From Candidatus Solibacter usitatus (lineage in GTDB: Bacteria > Acidobacteriota > Terriglobia > Bryobacterales > Bryobacteraceae), in assembly GCA_016185465.1 (NCBI GenBank), contig JACPNO010000028.1, forward strand, positions 1 through 39,575: a DNA stretch of 39,575 bases, read 5' to 3'. Position 1 is the stretch's first letter. Each line of letters begins with the position of its first letter. Both the position numbers and the translations under genes were made by a program. A model generated the notes under the pieces. It was given only the letters and a program-made list of their open reading frames with translations, was not told where the DNA came from and made no database searches. Of this stretch, positions 15,141-23,457 are shown piece by piece.

Positions 15141-16484
15141 TTATACCGCACCTAACTCGCGCTCGATAGCGCTGGCGATGCGGTTGCAAAACTCTTTGAC
15201 GCGCGGCAGGTCCGGGCCCTCCACCATCACGCGCGCTAGCGGCTCAGTCCCGGAGAACCGGACCAGCGTTCTCCCGGATGCCCCAAAAGCATCTTCGCAG
15301 GCGCGAATCTCGCGTGCCACGGCGGGCAGGTCGGCCATCGGCTTGCGTTCCCGGATGCGCACGTTCACCAGGCACTGCGGATAAATCTCCAGTTCGCTCG
15401 CCAGCTCGTCCAGTCCAACTCCTGCGCGGTCTGCGATTTCGATCACCCGCAGGGCAGTAAGCAGCCCGTCGCCGGTAGTCGAATATTCCCGGAAAATAAT
15501 GTGGCCCGATTGCTCCCCGCCCAACACCGCGCCCGCCCGTATCATTTCCTCCAGCACGTACTTATCGCCCACCGGCGTGCGCAGCAGCTTAATGCCGTGC
15601 TTTTCCAGAGCCCGCTCCAATCCCAGGTTGGACATCACCGTCGCGACAACCAGGTCGCCCGGCAAGTGGCCGGCGGATTTCAGCGCGCGCGCCGCCATCA
15701 GCAGCACGGCATCGCCGTCCACGGTTTTCCCGCTGGACGAAACAAAGATCGCGCGATCGGCATCGCCGTCGAAGGCAACACCCAAAAGAGCGCCGTTCGC
15801 AAGAACAGCCTCGCGCAGCGGCCCCACGTGCAGCGCGCCGCAGTTGAGATTGATATTGCGGCCGTTGGGCTCGCAGTTGATGGTGGTGACGATGGCGCCG
15901 GCGCGGCGAAACAGCTCTGGCGCGAGCGCGGAGGCGGCGCCATTGCCGCAATCGAGGACAATGCGCGGATTGTGAAGTTTAGCCGGTGCCGTGGCCAGCA
16001 ACGAATCGATGTAGCGCTGGTCGAGCGTGGGATCGGCGCGCAAAGGCGCGGCCGCCGGCGCGGCGGGCTCTTCCAACAATGCGAAAATTTCCTGCTCCAT
16101 TTCGTGCTCTTGCTCGTCGGGCAGCTTGTAGGCGGAATGGCTGAAAACTTTCAGCCCGTTGTCCTGGTAAGGATTGTGCGATGCCGAAATCATGACGCCG
16201 GCGGCGAAAGTATCCGAGCGCGTGAGCGAAGCCACGCCCGGCGTGGTCAGCACTCCGGCAAACCGCGTGCGCACGCCGCGCCGCGCCAGCCCGCCGGCTA
16301 CGTGTTCGGCAATCCATTGCCCGGATTCGCGCGTGTCCATGCCGATGAGTACTTCGGGATCGGGATCGATGTGGCGCAGCGTGTCGGCCAGCGCGGTGCC
16401 GAAGGCGTAAACCGTTGCCGGGTCAAGCGGATATTCGCCGGCAACTCCGCGAATGCCATCGGTTCCGAATAATTGTTTGGCCAT
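15141..16484 (-). CDS. glmM: Phosphoglucosamine mutase GlmM
   Basis: A 447-residue alpha-D-phosphohexomutase converting glucosamine-6-phosphate to glucosamine-1-phosphate for peptidoglycan and lipid A precursors. The phosphoserine loop MISASHNPYQDNG has S102, DGDADR is the magnesium loop, the sugar-binding GGEQSGH motif is near residue 320, and RFSGTEPLARVMVEG is the C-terminal phosphate-binding loop. The length is typical. Its start overlaps the cdaR stop by one base (TAATG). The order cdaA-cdaR-glmM is conserved in Firmicutes, where GlmM inhibits CdaA, so the same control may operate here. Confidence 0.97.
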   Translation of the reverse strand: MAKQLFGTDGIRGVAGEYPLDPATVYAFGTALADTLRHIDPDPEVLIGMDTRESGQWIAEHVAGGLARRGVRTRFAGVLTTPGVASLTRSDTFAAGVMISASHNPYQDNGLKVFSHSAYKLPDEQEHEMEQEIFALLEEPAAPAAAPLRADPTLDQRYIDSLLATAPAKLHNPRIVLDCGNGAASALAPELFRRAGAIVTTINCEPNGRNINLNCGALHVGPLREAVLANGALLGVAFDGDADRAIFVSSSGKTVDGDAVLLMAARALKSAGHLPGDLVVATVMSNLGLERALEKHGIKLLRTPVGDKYVLEEMIRAGAVLGGEQSGHIIFREYSTTGDGLLTALRVIEIADRAGVGLDELASELEIYPQCLVNVRIRERKPMADLPAVAREIRACEDAFGASGRTLVRFSGTEPLARVMVEGPDLPRVKEFCNRIASAIERELGAV

Positions 16485-16867
16485 TATTTCGTTTTGGAAA
16501 CCAGATGAAACTGCAGCCGCCCCGGAATAGCCCGCACCAGACGGATGCCGCGCGGCAGGGAGACGTTGCGCTCATCGATGGCAAAAGTCCGGTCGCCGGC
16601 TTTGCTCACCCCGGAAAAATCCAGGACCACCGCCAGTTTGGCGTCGCGCAGGTCGCGCAGCCGTCCGGAGGGCCCTCGCAACTCCAGGCGCACGGTCTCG
16701 TCCACGCTAGAGCCGATCTCCATATCTTCCGGCATCTGCTTGTACTCAACCGGCACCGATTGGAATGTCGAGAGCTCCGGTTCGTTCGACACCGAAATCC
16801 AGAGCAGCGTCGCGATCACCAGCGAGCCCAGCTTCCAGCCCAGGTTTTGGGTGAACCAGCCAGTCAC
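16484..16867 (-). CDS. cdaR: CdaR/YbbR-domain regulator of diadenylate cyclase, short form
   Basis: A 127-residue protein with one N-terminal membrane helix (about 8-27, starting in GWFTQNLGWKLGSLVIATLLW) and a single extracytoplasmic YbbR domain. It lies between cdaA and glmM, overlapping the former by four bases and the latter by one, so the assignment follows from both sequence and context. Family members in Firmicutes usually carry three or four YbbR repeats, so this one is minimal. It is expected to sit beside CdaA in the membrane and adjust c-di-AMP synthesis. Confidence 0.85.
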   Translation of the reverse strand: MTGWFTQNLGWKLGSLVIATLLWISVSNEPELSTFQSVPVEYKQMPEDMEIGSSVDETVRLELRGPSGRLRDLRDAKLAVVLDFSGVSKAGDRTFAIDERNVSLPRGIRLVRAIPGRLQFHLVSKTK

Positions 16868-17700
16868 GGGCGCCCCACTTTCTGCCCACCGGCCACACCG
16901 CCGTCCACCACCGCGTCGCCCCGGCTCTGCGGCACGCGCGGCGTGAGCGTCTTGCTGACTCCGAAATGCGCGTTAATGCGCTCGTCTACCTCTTTGATGC
17001 TGAGACCGCGCTCGATTTCGCCGAATGTGGCGATGGAAATGTCTCCGGTTTCCTCTGAAGCCACCAGCGAAAGGCAGTCGCTCTCCTCGGTGATGCCGAT
17101 CGCGGCGCGATGCCGCGTACCCAGATTCGCCGGCAGCGCCGGAGCCGTAGTGAGCGGCAGGAAGCAAGCCGCCGCCGCGATGCGCCCTTTCTGCACGATG
17201 ACGGCGCCGTCGTGGAGCGCGCTGCCCGAGCGAAAAATCGACAGCAGCAAGTCGGCGGAAACTTCCGAATCCAGACGCACGCCGCTTTCGACGAACGTGC
17301 GCAGCCCAATATCCCGCTCCAGCACGATGAGCGCGCCCACGCGGTCGGTCGACAAGCGGTTGAGCGCCAGTAGAATCTCGTCGATCGATTCCGGACGGCG
17401 GAATCCGCGTCCGAACCAGCGCTTGCGTCCAATGCGCGCCAGCGTGCGCCGAATTTCCGACTGGAAAAGAATGATCACCGCAATCGCTGTGTAAGGAACG
17501 ATGTAGGAGAGCACGGAGCGCAGCGCTTCCAGGCCCGCCCAGATGGAGATGGCATACACCGCGAAGACGGTCAGAATGCCTACCAGAATGTGCCCGGCGC
17601 GCGTGCCGCGCACGATCAGCAGCAGTTGGTAAATGAGGAAGGCCACCGCCAGGATGTCGATGACGGCTGTCAGGCTGAGCTTCGGTAGCGACGATAACAT
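16864..17700 (-). CDS. cdaA: Diadenylate cyclase CdaA
   Basis: A 278-residue membrane enzyme making c-di-AMP from two ATP. Three hydrophobic helices occupy residues about 8-75, followed by the DAC domain. The catalytic signatures SALHDGAVIV and LGTRHRAAIG (the DGA and RHR motifs) are both intact, as is the following ITEESD segment. It heads the cdaA-cdaR-glmM cluster. In other bacteria c-di-AMP controls potassium and osmolyte balance and cell-wall homeostasis. The C-terminal 45 residues beyond the domain look disordered. It is divergent from the small membrane protein gene with a 54-base gap. Confidence 0.95.
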   Translation of the reverse strand: MLSSLPKLSLTAVIDILAVAFLIYQLLLIVRGTRAGHILVGILTVFAVYAISIWAGLEALRSVLSYIVPYTAIAVIILFQSEIRRTLARIGRKRWFGRGFRRPESIDEILLALNRLSTDRVGALIVLERDIGLRTFVESGVRLDSEVSADLLLSIFRSGSALHDGAVIVQKGRIAAAACFLPLTTAPALPANLGTRHRAAIGITEESDCLSLVASEETGDISIATFGEIERGLSIKEVDERINAHFGVSKTLTPRVPQSRGDAVVDGGVAGGQKVGRP

Positions 17701-17754
17701 CCTGTGTGCCCTACACTTATCTTAGTCGATTGACGCCTTTGCTACCATGAAAAC

Positions 17755-18032
17755 GTGCCTAAGCCCAGCCTTGCCCATAAGGGACGGCAATTTGTCCGCC
17801 ACGTGGTTCCGGAAGTGCTCCGGCCGGCGCGTACGCTCTGGCATGAAGTGATCGGCTTCCTGTTTCTGGCACTGGCAGTGTTTCCCATACCTTCGGGAAT
17901 CCGCCAGGCGCGGGAGTTCGACGGCCAGCCGGGCACCATCTTCCGCCTGGTAATTACAGTGGTTTTTGTGCTGATTATGGCCGCCTACGGCATATCGTCT
18001 TTCCGGCGGGCGCGTAAATATCCCGCTCATGA
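17755..18032 (+). CDS. Small two-helix membrane protein with probable one-base frameshift at its end
   Basis: From the GTG at 17755 the frame encodes about 88 residues with two membrane helices (about 30-46 and 64-80) and a basic ending SFRRARK. The frame then runs on to 18522 through the mutase gene, giving Arg/His-rich sequence that looks like a shadow. One extra A in the AAA run at 18016-18018 would end the protein as RKISRS with a TGA at 18030-18032, overlapping the mutase ATG as ATGA. I take that as the real end, so a one-base loss is likely. I recognise no functional family. Coupling to the mutase may explain why that gene lacks a ribosome-binding site. Confidence 0.6.
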
Positions 18033-19528
18033 GCGAACTCGGCAAACCCGGCGAATTCCCCTTTACGCGGGGCGTGTATCCCGATATGTATCGCGGCCGG
18101 CTCTGGACCATGCGCCAGTACGCCGGGTTCGGCACAGCCGAGGAAAGCAACCGGCGCTATCACTATCTGATTTCCCAGGGAACTACCGGCCTCTCGGTAG
18201 CATTCGACCTGCCCACGCAAATGGGAATGGACAGCGATCACGCGCTCGCAGCCGGCGAAGTGGGGCGTGTTGGCGTGGCCATCTCGTCGCTGGCCGATAT
18301 GGAACTGCTGTTTCACGGCATTCCGCTCGACAAAGTTTCGACCTCGATGACCATCAATTCGACGGCCGCCATTCTGCTGGCGCTCTACGTCCTGGTCGCC
18401 CGCCGTCAAGGCGCGGATGCACGCAAGCTTTCCGGCACCGTGCAAAACGACATTCTCAAGGAATACATCGCCCGCGGGACTTATATCTATCCGCCCCGCC
18501 AGGCTATGCGCATCATCACTGATTTATTCGCCTGGGCGGGCCGCGAACTGCCTGAGTGGAACACCATTTCGATTAGCGGCTATCACATTCGCGAGGCCGG
18601 CTCGACGGCCATACAGGAAGTCGCTTTCACTTTTGCCAACGCCATCGCCTACATCGAAGCTGCCGTGGCGGCGGGCCTGGACGTAGACGCATTGGCCCCC
18701 CGGCTGTCATTCTTCTTCAACGCGCATATCGATTTTCTGGAAGAGATTGCCAAATTCCGTGCGGCGCGGCGTCTCTATGCGCACTTGATGAAAGAGCGTT
18801 TCGGCGCGCGCAACCCGCGGTCGCTGGCGCTGCGTTTTCACGCGCAGACCGCTGGATCGTCGCTCACCGCGCAGCAGCCGGATGTGAATGTGGTGCGCAC
18901 ATCGATCGAAGCACTGGCCGCCGTCCTGGGCGGCGCGCAATCGCTGCACACCAATTCGCGCGACGAAGCTCTCTCGCTGCCCACCGAGGAATCGGCGCGC
19001 CTGGCCCTGCGCACTCAGCAAGTGATCGCGTATGAAAGCGGCGTCGTCAACACCGCCGATCCGGTGGGCGGCAGCGTCTACATTGAAGAGTTGACGGACA
19101 AAATCGAACAAGGCGCGCGTGATTATCTGGCGCGCATCGACGCCATGGGCGGAACCTTAAAAGCGATTGAGGCAGGATTCATTCAGGGCGAGATTCAAAA
19201 CGCGGCTTTCGAATACCAACAAGCTGTCGAACGCGGGGATAATGTCGTGGTTGGCGTGAATCGCTTCCGCATGGAAGAGAACCGCCCGCTGGCCACGTTT
19301 CGCGTGGACCCGGCCACCGAGCGCGCGCAGGTCGAGCGCCTGCGCCAGGTGCGCGCCAGCCGCGACGCCGCCAGTGTAAAAAGCAGCCTGGACCGGTTGG
19401 AGCAGGCCGCCCGCGGAACGGACAACCTGCTCCCACTGATCCTGGAAGCGGCTTCGGTTTACGCCACTCTGGGGGAAATGTCGGACCGGCTTAAGTCGGT
19501 ATTCGGCGAGTATCGCGAAGCCGCGTAA
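18029..19528 (+). CDS. Methylmalonyl-CoA mutase, large (catalytic) subunit
   Basis: A 499-residue TIM-barrel subunit of the B12-dependent acyl-CoA mutases, interconverting methylmalonyl-CoA and succinyl-CoA. It starts with [11 protein letters not shown] and contains RQYAGF (Y31), [13 protein letters not shown] (R149) and SGYHIREAG (Y185, H186). Tyr and Arg at the first two sites fit methylmalonyl-CoA and not isobutyryl-CoA mutase, by my own alignment. No cobalamin-binding domain is attached and no small subunit or MeaB gene is in the window, so the partner must be elsewhere. The N-terminus is some 30-60 residues shorter than many homologues. The ATG lies in ATGA with the likely stop of the preceding gene. 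Confidence 0.92.
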   Translation: MSELGKPGEFPFTRGVYPDMYRGRLWTMRQYAGFGTAEESNRRYHYLISQGTTGLSVAFDLPTQMGMDSDHALAAGEVGRVGVAISSLADMELLFHGIPLDKVSTSMTINSTAAILLALYVLVARRQGADARKLSGTVQNDILKEYIARGTYIYPPRQAMRIITDLFAWAGRELPEWNTISISGYHIREAGSTAIQEVAFTFANAIAYIEAAVAAGLDVDALAPRLSFFFNAHIDFLEEIAKFRAARRLYAHLMKERFGARNPRSLALRFHAQTAGSSLTAQQPDVNVVRTSIEALAAVLGGAQSLHTNSRDEALSLPTEESARLALRTQQVIAYESGVVNTADPVGGSVYIEELTDKIEQGARDYLARIDAMGGTLKAIEAGFIQGEIQNAAFEYQQAVERGDNVVVGVNRFRMEENRPLATFRVDPATERAQVERLRQVRASRDAASVKSSLDRLEQAARGTDNLLPLILEAASVYATLGEMSDRLKSVFGEYREAA

Positions 19529-19962
19529 GACGGCGCCACTGGAATCATCTGCTTGGCGCGCGGCTTGCGCTCACGCAATCCCAGCTTATAAATCAGACGG
19601 CCGACGTGGTCGCGATCGTAGCGCACGCCGAACTGGCTTTCGATGACCACTGCCAGGCGCGCCGTTGTCCAGCGCTCGTCCGCATAACCGTGGGCCGCGG
19701 GCGGCTCACGATAAATCTGCGCCAGACGGTTCAATTGATCGGTGGTCAGGCGGCTGGGCCTGCCCGTGGCTTTGCGCCGTTTGAGCGACTCGACGCCCTT
19801 TCCCGCTAGCGACCGGTACCAGCGCGATGCCGTGGTGCGGCTGACCCCAAACTTGCGGGCGACTTTAGATTGGGAGAGTCCGTTCAGCAGTTCACGCGCT
19901 GCTTCCAGACGCCTCCCTTCCATCTCCTCACGGGTGAGAGAGATCTGAGCGGCTATGTCCAT
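19459..19962 (-). CDS. Orphan IS630-type helix-turn-helix protein (transposase N-terminal half)
   Basis: A 167-residue ORF whose first 140 or so residues are the winged double helix-turn-helix typical of IS630-family transposase N-termini: [20 protein letters not shown] is the first HTH and [12 protein letters not shown] through [16 protein letters not shown] the second. The DDE catalytic domain is absent. The last 23 residues run antisense into the mutase 3' end (19459-19528) and look non-native. It is either a remnant of an insertion or a stand-alone DNA-binding protein. A good sigma-70-like promoter faces it. No inverted termini or target duplication were found. Confidence 0.65.
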   Translation of the reverse strand: MDIAAQISLTREEMEGRRLEAARELLNGLSQSKVARKFGVSRTTASRWYRSLAGKGVESLKRRKATGRPSRLTTDQLNRLAQIYREPPAAHGYADERWTTARLAVVIESQFGVRYDRDHVGRLIYKLGLRERKPRAKQMIPVAPSYAASRYSPNTDLSRSDISPRVA

Positions 19963-19997
19963 GCTTAAGCGGCGAGGCTGATATCCAGAGCAATGTT

Positions 19998-20026
19998 AGG
20001 ATACATTAAAACAATTCGTCTGTAAA
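19998..20026 (-). promoter_or_regulatory. Predicted sigma-70 promoter of the HTH gene
   Basis: Read on the minus strand, TTTACA (20021-20026) and TATCCT (19998-20003) are 17 bases apart, giving 5/6 and 4/6 matches to consensus. The start site would be near 19991, about 30 bases before the HTH gene ATG at 19962. The region is AT-rich, unlike its surroundings. Confidence 0.45.
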
Positions 20027-20033
20027 TTGTTTT
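20008..20033. repeat. Perfect 9-bp AT-rich inverted repeat
   Basis: AAAACAATT (20008-20016) and AATTGTTTT (20025-20033) are perfect inverted arms around an eight-base loop, with more T residues following on the plus strand. It sits inside the predicted promoter of the HTH gene and could be an operator for that protein, a weak terminator, or the edge of a lost element. Confidence 0.5.
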
Positions 20034-20088
20034 TTGTGTTTTTCTTCGGTTGCAATTGCAACGCGACAAATCTCTGTTTGAGTGCCGG

Positions 20089-20880
20089 CTAGCGTTCGAT
20101 AATCGGCCGCAGCGGACGCACATAAATATTGCGATAGGCCACCGGACCGTGATCGCCTTGCAGCATGATCGGATTCAGCGACGCCTCGGGAATCTCCATG
20201 CCGGCGCGAGTCGCGCCATCCACTTCCACGTTGTCCTGCACCGATAGCCCGTTGAACAGCACGCGAATGAATTTCGCGTTGGCCGTTTTTTTGCCGGCGG
20301 CATCGAAGCGCGGCGCGCGGAACCAAATCTGATACGACTGCCATTCTCCGGGCCGCCGGCTGGCATTCCGGCTAGGCGCCGAGCCGCCCACGCCCTGCTC
20401 ATTGATCCAGCGATGATAGATGCCGCCGCCGTCGGAAGATCTCATCGGTTCCGTCGATCCCCAGCTATCGAAAACCTGAACCTCATACAGCCCGCCCAGG
20501 TAAACGCCGGAATTCGAGCCTTTCGAAATCATGAATTCCAGATACAGCTCGATATCGCCGAATTTGCCGTCCGTCACCAGGTTCACGGTTCGCCCTTCCG
20601 GACCGTTCAGGATCACCCCGCCGGGTTCGGGCCGCGCGAACAGATGAGTCGGCGCCAGCAGCCGTTCCCAGAGAATGCCGTTGGTGGTGAACCAGGCATT
20701 CGGCTTTCCGCTGTCCATGCCGTGCCAGCCGCCGACATCTTTCCCGTTGAGCAGCGGCTTCCAGCCGTCTTCGAGCAGGTAAGGCGCGTCGCCGTGAGCA
20801 TCGCCATCGTTCAATTCCCGGCGCTGCTGGGCGGTAGCGGTCAGGCAGATTGTCAATACGAGAAGAGCGGCAGTTCGCAT
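20089..20880 (-). CDS. Secreted DUF1080 protein (second paralogue)
   Basis: A 263-residue protein with a signal peptide (about 1-18, ending TATAQ) and a DUF1080 domain: PLLNGKDVGGW near residue 43, SKGSNSGVYLGGLYEVQV in the core and GPVAYRNIYVRPL at the end. The SWG/WIN segments in the middle are typical of the longer DUF1080 subtype, which is linked to 3-keto-disaccharide breakdown in soil bacteria. No partner oxidoreductase is adjacent. It is probably expressed alone and read away from the small secreted protein gene at 20949. Confidence 0.88.
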   Translation of the reverse strand: MRTAALLVLTICLTATAQQRRELNDGDAHGDAPYLLEDGWKPLLNGKDVGGWHGMDSGKPNAWFTTNGILWERLLAPTHLFARPEPGGVILNGPEGRTVNLVTDGKFGDIELYLEFMISKGSNSGVYLGGLYEVQVFDSWGSTEPMRSSDGGGIYHRWINEQGVGGSAPSRNASRRPGEWQSYQIWFRAPRFDAAGKKTANAKFIRVLFNGLSVQDNVEVDGATRAGMEIPEASLNPIMLQGDHGPVAYRNIYVRPLRPIIER

Positions 20881-20937
20881 AGAGACTGAGTGTAGCTAAT
20901 CTTCGCGGGCCTTAGTGCCGATAGAACAAAGGTAAGG

Positions 20938-20948
20938 TAGGTGACCTA
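20938..20948. repeat. Short palindrome directly before the 20949 start codon
   Basis: TAGGTGACCTA is a perfect palindrome around a central G and ends at the base before the ATG at 20949. Its position over the ribosome-binding region would suit an operator or a translation-blocking hairpin, but a chance occurrence cannot be excluded. Confidence 0.3.
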
Positions 20949-21263
20949 ATGTTCGCTCCCGCGATGGTTCTTTTCTCGCTTCTCCAGTTTACAAATCATA
21001 ACGCCAGGGCAGCCGACCGGATGCCGCCTGCGATACTGCTGCCCGCCGAGACGCAGCAAGCAGACGCCGGACGCCGGCTGGCTGCGTACCAGGAGCAGCA
21101 GTTTGCGGGATCGATGAACCGGTTTGTCATCAAGCTGCGCGATTTTGTCCAGCAATACAATAAGGACCACGGCATAAACGTCAAGAAGATCAAGGCCCTC
21201 AAGAAAGCCTGGCGTGACGTGGAGCAGTCTGAATCCTGGCTGCGGCCGCTGCCCAAGGAATAG
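20949..21263 (+). CDS. Small secreted protein, function unknown
   Basis: A 104-residue ORF with a plausible signal peptide (hydrophobic residues 2-13, AxA-type site ARAAD near 19-23). The mature part is mostly helical and basic: LAAYQEQQFAGSMNRFVIKLRDFVQQYN and a lysine-rich INVKKIKALKKAW segment. I recognise no domain. It precedes the Clp-like ATPase gene by 201 bases on the same strand, and no clear promoter or terminator was seen in that gap. A partial AGGT-type ribosome-binding site lies upstream. Confidence 0.6.
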   Translation: MFAPAMVLFSLLQFTNHNARAADRMPPAILLPAETQQADAGRRLAAYQEQQFAGSMNRFVIKLRDFVQQYNKDHGINVKKIKALKKAWRDVEQSESWLRPLPKE

Positions 21264-21464
21264 GCCCGGCTCGCCCCAGTGCTCGCCAGTTTTACGAATT
21301 TTAATGGCCGGTTCATCTGCCCGCCGGCAAGCTGCTCCCCAGCGATGCTTCAGCGGATTGGAGATAGCCGTGGTCTGGTGGTTTTGCACCGGTTGTATAG
21401 CGTAAGGAACCCAGAGAACAGTTTCCGAATCCAATGTAGTAGCTGAAGCAAGAGCGGAGGCGTT

Positions 21465-22643
21465 ATGGAAAGGTTAAAAAGAGCACTCGACCCCACGCAA
21501 GTAGGCACCGAAGCCGGAAAGTTGGCGGGCGGCCTGCATCAGAGGATCGTCGGCCAGGATCAGGCCATCGATGCGGTCGTGAGCGCCTACCAAACGTACA
21601 TTGCCGGCATGAATAGCCCCGGCCGCCCAGTGGGCAATTTCTTGTTCCTGGGGCCCACCGGCTCGGGCAAAACCCGGCTGGTCGAAGCTCTGGCTGAGAG
21701 TCTGCTCGGGGATTCCAGCGCGGTGGTCAAAATCGACTGCGCCGAATTCCAACACAGCCACGAAATCGCCAAGCTGATCGGCTCGCCTCCCGGATATCTG
21801 GGCCATCGCGAGACGCGCCCGCTGTTGAGCCAGGAATCGCTCGACCAGTTTACGACCGAGAAGGTCAAGCTCAGCTTCGTTCTGTTCGACGAGATCGAGA
21901 AGGCTAGCGACGCGGTGTGGAATCTGTTGCTGGGAATACTCGACAAAGCCACGCTGACCCTGGGCGACAACCGCCACGTGGATTTTTCGCGCTCCATGAT
22001 CTTTCTCACCAGCAACCTGGGCGTGGGCGAGATGACGTCCATCCTGCGTCCCAAGCTGGGTTTCGCCGCCGGCGAGACGGAGCGGCAACGTAAAGTGGTC
22101 GGCATCGATGAGCGGGCCGCCGAGAAAGTTTCCCGCGCCGGCCTCGAAGCCGCGCGCCGCAAGTTCAGCCCGGAGTTCATGAACCGGTTGGACAAGATCG
22201 TGGTCTTCAAGGCCTTGGGTGATAGCGAGCTGCGCCAGATTCTGGATCTGGAGCTGAATCAATTGCAGACCCGCATCCTCACGTCGGCTCAGGCCGTGCC
22301 TTTTGCGTTTTCGCTGAGCGTCGAAGCCAAGGAGTTTCTGATTCGCGAAGGCACCGACGCCAAGTACGGCGCGCGCCATCTCAAACGCGCCATCGATCGC
22401 GCTTTGGTGCAGCCGCTTTCGAACCTCATCGCCACCGGCCAGGTGCGCGGCGGGGATTCGATCCGCGTGGATTTCGATCGCGCGCTAGGCTGTCTTGCCT
22501 TCTACAAGGGCGAGGACGATCTGCCGGCCGAAGTCGCCGATGCCATCGCCGATCCGGTGGCCTCTGCGCCGGTTGCCGAAATGACGCAAGGCGCCGTGGT
22601 CGAGCTGCCGCGCGTCGCACGAGCGCGTTACAGCCGCCGCTAA
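21465..22643 (+). CDS. Single-ring Clp/Hsp100-like AAA+ ATPase (ClpB D2 type)
   Basis: A 392-residue protein equivalent to only the second ATPase ring of ClpA/ClpB. Walker A GPTGSGKT is at 63-70, Walker B FVLFDEIEK at 138-146, and the pore loop GYLG at 110-113. The FMNRLDKIV arginine-finger segment and the C-terminal sensor 2 GARHLKRAI of the D2-small domain are present. There is no N-domain, no D1 ring and no zinc finger as in ClpX. It has a strong GGAGG ribosome-binding site. It probably unfolds or remodels a dedicated substrate; whether it couples to ClpP is not evident. The 40-residue tail is unrelated to the family. Confidence 0.9.
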   Translation: MERLKRALDPTQVGTEAGKLAGGLHQRIVGQDQAIDAVVSAYQTYIAGMNSPGRPVGNFLFLGPTGSGKTRLVEALAESLLGDSSAVVKIDCAEFQHSHEIAKLIGSPPGYLGHRETRPLLSQESLDQFTTEKVKLSFVLFDEIEKASDAVWNLLLGILDKATLTLGDNRHVDFSRSMIFLTSNLGVGEMTSILRPKLGFAAGETERQRKVVGIDERAAEKVSRAGLEAARRKFSPEFMNRLDKIVVFKALGDSELRQILDLELNQLQTRILTSAQAVPFAFSLSVEAKEFLIREGTDAKYGARHLKRAIDRALVQPLSNLIATGQVRGGDSIRVDFDRALGCLAFYKGEDDLPAEVADAIADPVASAPVAEMTQGAVVELPRVARARYSRR

Positions 22644-22671
22644 AGCGGTTCAAGTACAATAGCGGCAGTCC

Positions 22672-23457
22672 ATGAGCCGCGTTGCGCTGATTCATTGGAA
22701 TGCCGCGGAGGCCGAGGAGCGCGCCGCGCGCCTGCGCAAGGCAGGCCACCGGACTCAGTTGCCGGACAATCACAGCGGCGCCGCCATTCGCGCTTTGCGG
22801 GATAGTCCGCCCGACGCATTCGTAATCGATTTGAGCCGGCTACCAGCACAGGGCGTGGCGGTGGCCACCTCCTTTCGCCAGCAAAAGACCACGCGCCCGG
22901 TTCCCATTGTCTTCGTGGATGGCGATCGCGACCGCGTTGCGCGCGCCCGGCAACTGCTGCCCGACGCAGAGTACACCACCTGGGACCAAATTCGCGAAAC
23001 ACTCGAGCGGGCGCTGAGCAATCCGCCTGACAATCCCGTCGTGCCTGGAACGATGGACGGCTATTCCGGCACTCCGCTGGCCAAAAAGCTGGGCATCCGC
23101 GCGGGCGCAAGCGTGCTGTTGCTCGGCTCACCGGCCGGATTCGAGCGCCAGATCGGAGCCCTGCCCGAGGGCGTCAAGCTGGGAAAGCGGGCGGCGGGCA
23201 AAGGCAATTTGATCCTCTTGTTTGCCGCTTCGCAGGCGGATTTGAGCCGCCGCTTTCCCGCGGCGCGCCGGGCGATGGCGGATCGCGCCAGCATGTGGAT
23301 CGCCTGGCAGAAACAGGCATCCGGCGTGGAGACCGACCTGCGGGAGCCGCATGTCCGCGCCTTTGGACTGAAAGCCGGGCTGGTCGACTACAAAATCTGC
23401 TCGATCGACGCCACCTGGTCGGGGCTGCTGTTTACGGAGCGCAAAAAGGCGAAATGA
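22672..23457 (+). CDS. Pseudo-receiver fused to a DUF3052 domain
   Basis: A 261-residue protein. Residues 1-115 resemble a response-regulator receiver: a hydrophobic strand, VIDLSRLP with D53 in the phospho-acceptor position, and IVFVDGD. The acidic pair expected after the first strand is missing (IHWN), so phosphorylation is doubtful. Residues about 125-255 form a DUF3052 domain starting PLAKKLGI, with WIAWQK and the DYKICSIDATWSGL ending. DUF3052 has no known reaction. The stop overlaps the start of the debranching enzyme gene by four bases, so the two are translationally coupled and may act in one pathway. Confidence 0.8.
   Translation: MSRVALIHWNAAEAEERAARLRKAGHRTQLPDNHSGAAIRALRDSPPDAFVIDLSRLPAQGVAVATSFRQQKTTRPVPIVFVDGDRDRVARARQLLPDAEYTTWDQIRETLERALSNPPDNPVVPGTMDGYSGTPLAKKLGIRAGASVLLLGSPAGFERQIGALPEGVKLGKRAAGKGNLILLFAASQADLSRRFPAARRAMADRASMWIAWQKQASGVETDLREPHVRAFGLKAGLVDYKICSIDATWSGLLFTERKKAK

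Noticed and set aside
13588..15384. A 598-residue plus-strand open frame across HDAC, DUF1080 and glmM
   Set aside because: It spans three well-supported minus-strand genes and shows only shadow composition.
17701..18028. Cobalamin riboswitch before the mutase gene
   Set aside because: The upstream region is coding for the small membrane protein, and no B12-box-like conserved segment was seen.
19459..20033. Complete IS630 insertion sequence
   Set aside because: There is no DDE domain, no terminal inverted repeats and no TA target duplication that I can identify.
21264..21464. ECF-type promoter (GGAAC-like) before the Clp-like ATPase gene
   Set aside because: Only the first element is present; no fitting -10 partner at the usual distance.
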